From Physella acuta (lineage: Eukaryota; Mollusca; Gastropoda; Physidae), in assembly GCF_028476545.1 (NCBI RefSeq), contig NW_026732705.1, positions 123,501 through 187,500 on the forward strand: a DNA stretch of 64,000 nt. Reading direction: 5' to 3'. This document shows, piece by piece, positions 41,186 to 52,742 of this stretch (positions are counted from its first letter, which is position 1; each line of letters begins with the position of its first letter). The notes below the pieces were generated by a model. It was not told where the DNA came from, ran no database searches, and was given only the letters and a program-made list of their open reading frames with translations. The translations under genes and the position numbers were made by a program.

Positions 41186-42479
41186 ATCGGGTACTTGCAG
41201 GCAAGTTGCAGGGAAATTGCTCTTTGATGGTTAAATATATTGACATAATTAATGGGTAGGTGGTTGAGGTGGGGGGCAGGGGCTTGCGGCTTCTAGTTTT
41301 GATTTCTATTCAGCTAAAGCAGACAATCCTGTTTTAAAAGTGACAAATGGAACATGCATAGCTTTGTTTCTTTTTACTTCTTTGTTATAGTTATTAATAA
41401 TGGGGGGGGGGATTTCTTTCAACAAAAGTAAGTATTATGAGTCAATATGTTAAGCACCATATGAACTGTTGACTCAATTTCAGCCTGCTTTTCTTTCTGG
41501 CTTTGCTTCCTTAGCCTTCAACGAAGTACAACATACAAGGCTGCAGTTGTTTCATGTTTGCAGTTTTCTCTCTTAGATGGGTTGCTGTTCCTAGCTAACT
41601 GAGCCACATTTGCCCACAGGTCCATATTTGAAACTTTTGGAGTTGCGACCACACTTTATCCTGTTCTTTTTGTTTGACATTAGTATAACATTCTGGTTTA
41701 ATGGTTGAAAAGTCAAATATGTCACTTACATCATACAAGAAAAATGGGTTTTGGGTTTATGCAAACTTTAGTAAGATCTTATTAAATTTTAAATTGAAGC
41801 ACACTTTTTATCATGTGAGATATATCACACATTTAAATTTAGTAGTTTATTAAACTACTGTATCTCCACAGAGCATTGCATGTGACTTAGTTTATAAAGG
41901 TCTATTTATAAAACTTACTTTAGTGTATAAGCTTTGTTACTCATTTTAAAGTATGTGAAGTTTCTTTCTCATATTTAAATTTTTTTTTTGCCATTTATAT
42001 TAATTATAAGCATAAACTGGGTCCATATAACTAGAGCTCATTCTTTTTGATGAATACATGTAGTAAGATCTGCCTTGTGTCAGAACAAAACTAAAGGCTA
42101 TTTTCCCATTTACACAAAGTATTATGATTGACACCAAATAGGTCTTGTCTTATCCTCCACTTAGGGTTAGTGTGTGTAGGGGCCTATCTCTTGAGGTAAC
42201 ACAACACAGGTATAGTAATGAGTCAAATATTGTGGTAGTTCAACCAGTGGTTCCCACAAACCCATTGCTAGTAATCATATTTTTAATTTACACAAATTTT
42301 ACAAATAAACAACAACCTGATTTGAAATTTCAACTGTTTTATTTGACAAAGTGAAATCACAAAACAGTGGCTGTTACATAAACTAACAAATTATACCATA
42401 GAGGCAAGTTCAAGGAAATATTTTATGGATTTTTTCTGAGTGATTAGAACAATTGAAATCATATGAATCAAACTAATAA
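41186..42479. other. AT-rich region without a recognised gene
   Basis: Unique-looking AT-rich DNA between the satellite and the 3' end of the zinc-finger gene. It has one short poly-G run (about 41,402-41,411). No supported coding exon or RNA gene was found. Confidence 0.6.
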
Positions 42480-42716
42480 GGTTTTCTCATGTGACGATTC
42501 TGTGGTGTCTCTATTTCAATCAAGTTTGTTGTCAAGCTAGTAACACGACATTCAGACCTGGAATGTTTTTTGCCTCTATCAACTCTTTGATTTCTTCAAA
42601 AGTGATGTTGCCTAGTAAGAAATTTAACACAATTATAAGGCTTTTATTCAGTGGATTTTCTGATGCTTCTTTAAATCACTTTTATTTATAAAACATTTAA
42701 CTCATCGGTCACACAT
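42480..42716 (-). pseudogene. Decayed zinc fingers past the stop of the PRDM9-like gene
   Basis: In frame after the stop codon the minus strand still reads like a finger (MCDR, KCFIN, SDLKKHQKIH) with several stops, so a 19th finger has decayed. Another worn fragment resembling a linker is visible near 42,485-42,520. The present stop has shortened a once longer array. Confidence 0.7.
42643..42686 (-). promoter_or_regulatory. Candidate polyadenylation signals
   Basis: Two AATAAA hexamers on the minus strand, at 42,681-42,686 and 42,643-42,648, lie 31-74 bp past the stop codon of the zinc-finger exon. They fall inside the decayed finger sequence, and a 3' UTR this short would be unusual. Only the hexamers themselves are seen. 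Confidence 0.3.
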
Positions 42717-44461
42717 CTAAGATTTTTTTCCAATATGAGCTTTCAGGTGTAAATTTAAATTACCACTTTGTGCAAAACATTTACCACAGTGGGCACACTT
42801 GAAAGGCTTTTCTTGTGTATGAATTCTCTGATGTCTCTTTACATCAAAAGCATTTATAAAACATTTACCACATTGGTCACAATTGTAAGGTTTTACTCCA
42901 GTATGAATTTTCTGGTGTTTTTTTAAAAGACAACTATATGTAAAACATTTTTCACATTGGTTGCACTTGTAAGGTTTTTCTCCAGTATGAATTTTCTGGT
43001 GTTTTTTTAAAACACTATTGCATGTAAAACATTCACCACATTGGACACACTTGTAAGGCTTTCCTCCATTATGCAATTTCAGGTGTAAGTTTAGATTACC
43101 ACTATGCCCAAAACATTTACCGCATTGGACACAGTTGTAAGGCTTTAGTCCAGTGTGAATATTTTGGTGGATCTTTAAATGATTTTTTTTTGTAAAACCT
43201 TTACCACATTGGACACACTTGTAAGGCTTTTCTCCAGTGTGAGTTTTCTGGTGTGTCTTTAAATCACTATTATTTATAAAACATTTACCACACTGGTCAC
43301 ACATGTAAAACCTTTTTCCAATATGAGCTTTCAGGTGTAAATTTAAATTACTAAAATTTGTAAAACATATACCACATTGGTCACACTTGTAAAGTTTTTC
43401 TCCTGTATGAGTTTTCTGGTGTTGATTTAAAACACTATTACTTGTAAAACATTTACCACACTGGTCGCACTTGTAAGGTTTTTCACCTGTATGACCTCTT
43501 TGATGTCTTTTAAATTGCTGTAGCTGTGTGAAAAATTTATTACATTGGTCACACTGGTAGGGCTTCTTTTCTGCATGCAGTATCTGATGTTGCCTTAAAG
43601 TACTATTCCAAGTAAAATACTTACCACATTGGTCACACTTGTAAGGTTTTTCTCCAGTATGAATTTTCTGGTGTTGCTTTAAAAGACTCTTACATGTAAA
43701 ACATTTACCACACTGGTCGCACTTGTTAGGTTTTTCACCTGTATGACCTCTTTGATGTCTTTTAAATTGCTGTAGCTGTGTGAAACATCTATTGCATTGG
43801 TCACACTGGTAGGGAATCTCCTCTGCATGTAGTATCTGATGTTGCTTTAAAGCATAATTGCTTTTATAATACTTACCACATTTGTCACACATGTAAGGTT
43901 TTTCTCTAGTATGAGTTCTTAAATGGGAATTTAAATAACTTATCTTTGTAAAACATTTATTGCATTGGCCACACTTGAAAGGTTTTTCACCTGTATGAGT
44001 AAGTTGATGTGATTTTAAGCTTGGTAATCTTTTATAACATTTACTACATTTGGCACACTTGTAAGGTTTTTCACTATTATGCGTTGGTTTATGTGACTTT
44101 AAATGACCACTCTGACTAAAACATTTACCACAATGGTCACACTTGTAAGGCTTTTCTCCAGTGTGAGTTTTTAGATGTTGCTGTAAATGTTTATGCTGCT
44201 TGAAACATTTGTTACATATTGTGCATTTGTGAGGCCTTGATTCCATGAGGATTATCTTGTGATGATTTAAGTTGAATGATGGGGAAGAATGCTCACTAGA
44301 GATATCAATGAATTTCAGGTCTCCCTTGTCAAAGATTTCTTCTCCATGCTTGTATTTTAAATAAGAAGAAACTCTCCAAAACTTGCAGGGATTGCAATCT
44401 GTAAAATTTTTGGCAAAAAAAATCTCTGATGGGTCCCAACATTTGAAAAGCAGAGACATAA
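42717..44461 (-). CDS. PRDM9: Terminal exon: 18 C2H2 zinc fingers
   Basis: The acceptor (GGTCAG) gives two bases that complete the codon left by the previous exon. A spacer follows (CNPCKFWRVSSYLKYKH resembles a worn C-x2-C-x12-H half finger, as found between SET and array in PRDM9). Then come 18 fingers with TGEKPYKC-type linkers, 84 bp each. Helix contact residues at -1, 2, 3 and 6 differ between most fingers (for example QGHS, RPSS, QQQR, WSTQ, KNHI) while the scaffold is constant. Fingers 6-7 and 9-10 repeat at a 252-bp (three-finger) offset. A single exon holding the whole array is typical of PRDM9 and of vertebrate KZFP genes. Confidence 0.93.
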
Positions 44462-47400
44462 CTGACCAATCAATGAAATTAAAAAATGTTTTCTGTCATT
44501 TTATTGAACCTAATAACTCCATGAATTTAGTTTTTAACCTAATAAAAATAAACTCTAAAAAACAATAAAGTTTAAATTAGGTTTTCTTTTTAAAAGAGCT
44601 GATAATGTTGAGCCAGAAGACACAATTGTGTCTTTTAGAGTCCCTGAGGCATATCAATTACCACAATAGGATATTTAGGTTGAAGGGGAGGGGGTTAAGG
44701 AAATGTGAGTAGCTAAAGGGTTCTGGAAAGTGGATACCATTAATTTATTTACAAATTTATTTTATAAATAGCAGAATATCACATTGTTTCAACACAAATT
44801 AATATTTGCCATTCTTAAGTTAGATATCCAAAATTATATATAAAAGATATCAATTCTTTAGAATCTAAAATTTAGAAAAAAAAATCAAAATTGAGAATTT
44901 GAAATTTTGTAACACCACCCAGAGTCCAAAAAACTTAGTATTGCAATCTAGTCCTTTTTTCTATGTGTATGTAAACACGATAACTTGAGTGCTGTTTTAG
45001 TTAAAATGACAAAAATTTAATATATAAATATTATATTAATTTTTTAGCGATTTTCATTAACTGGAAGTGGTACTTATTATACTTCCAGTTAGGTGGATGA
45101 AATTTTACATATTAGTATAAGATTGTATGTACAAGATTCTATCAACTTTTGAACAATTTCCAATAACTGGAACTGGTACTTGTTTCTGTGGGAACACAAA
45201 AACTTAAAAATTGTTTAAGTTATGTAGATGAAATTTCAAGTATAAGATCTTATACTTGAATTAATTTTAAATTTTTGAGTGACCTCCGATATATGTAACT
45301 GGTACTTTACCCTAAATTCTGGTTTCTAAAAAAAACTGATAACTTTGGTAAAATTTCAGTTAGGTGAACAAAACTGAACTGAACGACTTCTGTCAACTTT
45401 TAAAAGATTTCCAGTTACTGGTAGGGTATTGATTTTTTTAAATAAATAAATTCCCCTTTTTTTCATCTGTTGTATGCAGAAACTTGCGAACAAAATTGGG
45501 ACCACTTCTGCAGTATCTATTTCTTTTAAACTTTTCATGTTGGTCAAGACTCGATAATTATGCAATTTGATTTAATTTAGATGTTTTATAACTTTTTACA
45601 GATTAATAAATGTTTCTTTATAAAGTACTAATTTTCTGCTCTATTGTACGCACACTGTTTGCATTCATTTGGTGTGAAATTATAGGGCGTCTATGTTCAT
45701 TTTAAACAGTGCAATAGACAATGGATAAAATGGGGCATTATAGTCGTTACCTAAACTGTATCCGCCAGCGCCCTGGTAGGGTGCGATTTTGCGCCCCTGG
45801 CTTTTTTTTGGGCGGTAGTGTAGGTAAACCCATAACTTGATAAATATGATCCATATGCAGGCATTGTTTACATTTAAATAACTCAGTTTTAGAAAACAAG
45901 GTCACACGTCTAAGAATATAGGATTGGTAAAGCATTGATGAAACCCTCCTAATATATTATTATTTCATTTGTCTTTTATGCATTGCTACACCTTTCATCT
46001 GATCGCTACAAAACTTTGGGGAAGTTGTTGAGAATACTTCTGGGGAGGTTACTGCGAAAAAAAATTCAATTTTGCACGGTGGCGCCTTGGTAGGGTGCAA
46101 TTTGGTGCCCCAGGTTATTCTGTGAGCGCTATGACGCCTACGTTCCTTTTTAACAGTGCGATAGACTATGAATAAGATGGGACGTTAAGTCATTCACTAA
46201 ATTGAATAAGGTGCATTTGCCTGCGCCCGACAAGATGCTATTTGGCACACCAGGATATCCCGGTAGTGCTTATGGTGCATACGTTAATTTTAAAGAGTGT
46301 GATAGAATATGTATAAAAAATGTATTATAGTTGTTCAGTAAACAAATCAGGCGATTTGCTCAGGGCTATCCTGGACTTTCTTTTAACCCTGCGACAAAGC
46401 GCATGGATGTGCCCGCTAGTTGTCATATAAGAATGTATGATAAAGTTTAAGGGAGATCACTCCCACCTTATTTTTATCTGGCATAGGAATAATATTTTTT
46501 ACAGACAATTCTTTTAATCAAAATGTCATAATTCTGGAAAACAAAAGCTACATCCCTGCAAAAGATCTTGTACCGAAAAAGAAAACTATATTTTAGATAA
46601 CTATATTTAAGTGATGTTGACATATGATATTGTGGGAAACAAATAGACTACTTGCTTTAACTAAAACAATTGAAATTTGATGACCAAAATGAGGAGGAGC
46701 ATAGTGAGATCATACTGGGTAGTGAATGACTATGTATACACTTACAGACATGAAATATAGACTAAGTGACACAGACAATACTAAAAGTTGAAATAAATGA
46801 ATAAATATATTTACCATTCTTGTTGCTCATATTCTTTAGCAAACTGTTCTTGCTAACAGCGTTAGCCCTATCTACCTCAATGCCCAGGTCTCTGGCGTAA
46901 CTATCACCATAATACACCTGAAAATGTCATAAATCAGATGAATCCTAGTCAACAGTCAAATGATACTATGTACCTATATCTGCCTAGGTGTTTGGTGGGT
47001 ATTGGCTACTTCTGCCCACACATTTGTGTCACCTGTATTTCCCCAGGTGTTTGTCACTTGCAACTGCCCAGGTGTTGGTGTGTACTAGCTAATTCCAATC
47101 CAGAACTATCCTTTCTGGCTCTTGGAGTGAACCATTAACCTCTTCAAACTCTACAACATTATGTTCTAGGCCAAGGCTTCATTGCAAAAAAAAAATGTTG
47201 CCCTTTCTCTTACTATTATTCAGTAATGTTATGTTACTCAAAGTAAGCTATAATATTTTTTCTACCCATATCAGCAGCCCATCAAAGTTGGCACATGGAG
47301 CAGCCACCCTCCCCACCCTCTTCTTGTTCATAACAAAATAACATAACACAATAAAACACAAAACAGCACAAAATTATAATTAACACTTTTGCCATATAAT

Positions 47401-50400
47401 TAAAACTTATCTTTAATGTAACTAGAAAGTTAACGCTTAACCCAAACACTGATAAACATGTTAATGGAATGGAATGGAAATCCTGAAATTTTAGTACTAA
47501 ACTTATATTTAAACCTCAAATTCAATTTAGATTTGTATGTGAAGAAAAATTAATCTAAAATTAAAAGAAATGCTAAAATTTATTTAAAAGCAGATGTATT
47601 CAAAGGTTCAACCACTCATTGAATAAATCTTTGTACTGATATTACTTTAGCTGAACATAAGCAGTTGCAGATAAAATAATTTATAATTCTGTATAGTGCT
47701 CCTTTTTTAATTTTTTTCTCTTTGTACTCACTGTTCAACAATAGCAAATTTTTATGATAAAATTAAGTGAAATTCAATACTGAAGTTGTAGTTTATGCAG
47801 ATTCTAAAGACCTGTAAGGGTTATTCCACATGCGGCAGTAAATTTTTAATGTGAGCAATCTTGGATAAATTTAATAAAGCATAAACTTTTTTGTTACAAA
47901 TATTATCTAGTTTGTAAATGATGCATGTTTTTTAACAGTGATATCAGTGATATCAACTTATCTATCTAAGGCAGATGTACCCACCAGTATTTCTGTGATG
48001 TCAACTTATCAATCTAAGACAGATGTACCCACCAGTATTCAATGATGTCAACTTATCTATCTAAGACAGATGTACCCACCAGTATTTCTGTGCCAGCTGG
48101 TATGTCCCTATGAGCCCTGTAGAAGATTTCACCCTGATGTTGGTATGCTGTGACACATTGCTCATCCTCAAAACGTGCACAATTTATAAATCTCATCCAA
48201 TTAGAATCAGAACTATCACCACCATCTACACAATAGGATGGCCTTCCATTCTTCATGATCTGAAGAACAATATAGAACCAGAACTATCATTTCCAATCTT
48301 ATAAATCTAGTAATTAAAAAGTCATTTAAATTGTGAGGTATCTGAAAAAGGCAGATACAGAGGCCTCAGTTTGGAATGAGGAAATTCCAAGGATATTAAT
48401 ATAGAGCATGCCAAAAATGTGCAGTTCAAATGTAGAGCTCTAGAAGATTGAGGCATAAAAAGGGAGATGATCACACTAGCAAGAAAAAAGTAGACTTTTG
48501 TGAAAGCATATGGACTAAGGGGCTTGGGTCCTGTTGGACATCCAATAGTTGAATATATTTCTTCAAAATACATCTTTGTTACAACAAACACAAAAAATTT
48601 AATTTTCAAACAAAATTCAGAAAAGTTTATTGCTGGACTGTGATTAATTTAAATAAATCATAATTCAAGCACTACACATTTTTAAAAATATTGAATTGTT
48701 TCCCTTGAATAAACAGACACATGAATTAAATTACAAAGTTGTATGGTTTGATAAATCTTTTTCTGAAATGTGATTGCTAAGTTTTTTTTAGTTTTAATAG
48801 GGTGTCTGATTTTTTGTGGAGATATGTGATACTTGTGTAGAAGGAGGTATTACATTTTTTTAAATACCATCATCTACAGCCAACACAGCTGAGTGTAAAC
48901 TGTAAATAATCAATATAGTACTGTAGAACAAAGTAAACACTAGACCTCTTAGACATAATATATGAGGTATATATCATGAGAAGGGATAATACATCTAGTG
49001 CAAAGTTGTGAAGGGAAAAATGTGAGGAGTGAAGAATGGCTATACTAAGTATTTTTTTTTATCAATGACAAGTTTTATCATTTTTTATTCCATATTCTTT
49101 CATTTTTTTTAACCCAACATCAAAATTTCCAGACAACTTTAAAAATGAAATATTCTACTCTTAATTAAAAACATTTTCCAGAATTTCCAGACAGTGTAAG
49201 AACCTTGTTATTCAATATTTGTCTTTATGGCAACGCTGCGTGCCCCAAAACAATTTACGATAAAAACAAAAATCATGATTATTCATATGAATTGGCTTCT
49301 GACCTTAACCTTATTTAACAATAATACTTTCATACTTTTTTTATACAAATTAACTGAGTACAGTGAAATACTATAAAAAATGTATCAGCATAATGATGAC
49401 TGATGATAATCGTCTACATTACACATAATAAATGGGTTTTTTTAAAATAAATAAAAGGATTGCAATTTGAATCTAAATTGCTTTAAACTAAGGGGAAAAA
49501 CTATTGCTAAAAAAAACACAAAAAAATGTACTGAAAAAACAATATTTGATCCAGTTAAAATAATACAATTGTAATGGGAGAAGAGTGACACCAAAGCCAA
49601 AATGTTAAATTGTTTGAGCAATAGTGTGACATCCAGGCTAGTGAAACAAGTGGCTAGATCAAGTAGCTGTCCATGAGCTTGTAGAGTTCACACCATAGAC
49701 ATAACTACTCCTGCCTGCTTTTTAATTTAACAGGGGGGTGAGGGTGGGGGGGGGGGGGTGGTTGGGAAAGAGGGAGGAGCTGTTACTAGATCTAGTTGTT
49801 GTTTTGGAAAACACATTACTTTAGAATTACTCTATAATACAGTTATAATTTTAATTAGCTAAATATAAAACTCTTAAACAGAAAAGTTTGCCACTAGGGA
49901 AAGAAAAACTAATTTATGACGGCAACGATTTTGATATTTACAGAAGGCAAAAAGCTTAACCATTTAATATAATATTATAACCTAGGGATGACATAGTCAA
50001 CTCATAGAGCCTTTGACTACTGGATGACATAGTCAACTCATAGAGCCTTTGACTACTGGATGACATAGTCAACTCATAGAGCCTTTGACTACTGGATGAC
50101 ATAGTCAACTCATAGAGCCTTTGACTACTGGATGACATAGTCAACTCATAGAGTCTTTGACTACTGGATGACATAGTCAACTCATAGAGCCTTTGACTAC
50201 TGGATGACATAGTCAACTCATAGAGCCTTTGACTACTGGATGACATAGTCAACTTATAGAGCCTTTGACTACTGGATGACATAGTCAACTCATAGAGCCT
50301 TTGACTACTGGATGACATAGTCAACTCATAGAGCCTTTGACTACTGGATGATATAGTCAACTCATAGAGCCTTTGAATACTGTATGACATAGTCAACTCA

Positions 50401-51969
50401 TAGAGCCTTTGACTACTGGATGACATAGTCAACTCATAGAGCCTTTGACTACTGGATGACATAGTCAACTCATAGAGCCTTTGACTACTGGATGATATAG
50501 TCAACTCATAGAGCCTTTGACTACTGGATGACATAGTCAACTCATAGAGCCTTTGACTACTGGATGACATAGTCAACTCATAGAGCCTTTGACTACTGGA
50601 TGACATAGTCAACTCATAGAGCCTTTGACTACTGGATGACATAGTCAACTCATAGAGCCTTTGACTACTGGATGACATAGTCAACTCATAGAGCCTTTGA
50701 CTACTGGATGACATAGTCAACTAATAGAGCCTTTGACTACTGGATGACATAGTCAACTCATAGAGCCTTTGACTACTGGATGATATAGTCAACTCATAGA
50801 GCCTTTGACTACTAATCCAAGTCTTGAGTTCAGATTCAGGCTTAAGTCTGTATGACATAGTCAACTCATAGAGCCTTTGACTACTAATCCAAGTCTTGAG
50901 TTCAGATCCAGGCTTAAGTCTGTATGACATAGTCAACTCATAGAGCCTTTGACTACTAATCCAAGTCTTGAGTTCAGATCCAGGCTTGAGTCTGTATGAC
51001 ATCCCTGATTACATCCAGCTCTGATGGATATCTGACTCAGGTAAAGACAGTTGCGCATAGTGCTGACCACATTATCCCTTTATTTGCCGAGGTTATCTAT
51101 AACAGGTGAACTTCATGGGCCATACAGTTCATAAGGGTACTTTGCCTAATATTGTACCCTGGGTATCAAAATTGAATAAACATAGCAAAATAATCCAAGT
51201 AAGAAAAACATAGTTAATCTTTCAGTTTTTATATCTTATAACAGAACGACTCATTCTCATCTACATAGCTCACCTGCCAACAATACTTAGAGTCATGACA
51301 CTGTTCAATGCTCTTATTCTTCCCAACATAAGGTCCAAATCTTGTCCGAGCAGGAAAAAATGTTGTAGCAAAAACACCAAGTCCAGCATCAGGTATATCA
51401 GATGTTTTAATGACCAGCCCAGGGGGAAGAGTTTTCCTACAGTAATCTGCATCCTTGCCTCTGATGCAGTCTGGTGGAACCTGTTTCACACAACAAAAAA
51501 CATTTCAATTTTAGAATTTTCTCACCTCAATTTCTTTATTTATATACATGTCTCATAGCTTTACAGTGAAAATCTTACTTTTGAAACTTTACAATTAAAT
51601 CTTTAGTTGTTTTTTATACACCTTTTACCATTTGCTAAATGCTAAAATACGGGTACTAGTTCTATGGGTTGGTAATACAATTACATTAGTAAACATAAAG
51701 TGCTACTAAGGACACTACCCCTGTTTTAGCTAACTGAAATTACAACAGCCAATTTTTTACCTGTGCATCTGATATGATATTTAGAGGACCATGTACAGTA
51801 CAATTTCCTTTGTATTCAATATTGCACTCTTCACAAACTGAAATAAAACACCAAAGCAACTGACAAAATGGATCTAGTCAGGATTAACATTAAGAGATAA
51901 GATAAAAGTTTAAGTCAGAACTTGAATTTCACATTGTCCATAAATATAACTGTATAACTATTTAGTATA

Positions 51970-52013
<44 letters not shown>

Positions 52014-52706
52014 CTAGCTGTATGTCATTACTTCGCTATGAAGTAAAATAAATTGAAAGTAGCACTCTGAAGAAATAAGAAAAAACACACAATGTTGGCC
52101 GACAAAAATATTTTTATTAATCTAAAAAAAAAAAGTATACACACACTACAACCAAAAACTCTGAAGAAATAAGAAAAAACACACAATGTAGGCTGACAAA
52201 ACAAAACAATTTATCACTCTAAACAAAAAAAAATATATACAAACAATACAACCAAAAACAATGAATGCTACACAATCTGTTTTGTAATCCTTGTAAAAAA
52301 CAATTTGACATAATGATTCCTAGAATATTAAGACCAGCGAACTAGGGGAAATAATCACCCTCTTAATATAAATATCTATATTTCTACAAATTTAATTGTT
52401 AATGTCAAAACATATCAATAATTACTTAAGTATGTAGTATAATAGCTTAACATTATTCGTTTTACAACAATATGTTGTCTACAATCAGAATTAAATATAT
52501 TGTCATCATAAATGCTAAAATCTTCATTCACCGCTGTCCGGTCACTTTAGGTCAATTATCCTACCCAGCGTATACCTAGGTGTGACATTAATGTTGTGTC
52601 CCGTTTTAAGTGGTGAAGTAGGGGGGGGGGGGGGGGGGCTGGTGGAAACCAACTCAGAGTGAACATAGCGTCAGTTTTTAGAAGACGGTTCTAAACATAT
52701 ATATAC

Positions 52707-52742
<36 letters not shown>

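Noticed and set aside
49956-51002. Minus-strand frames made of a 12-residue repeat (MSSSSQRLYELT)
   Set aside because: A 36-bp minisatellite stays open because its length is a multiple of three. It lies in the intron between two exact SET exons.
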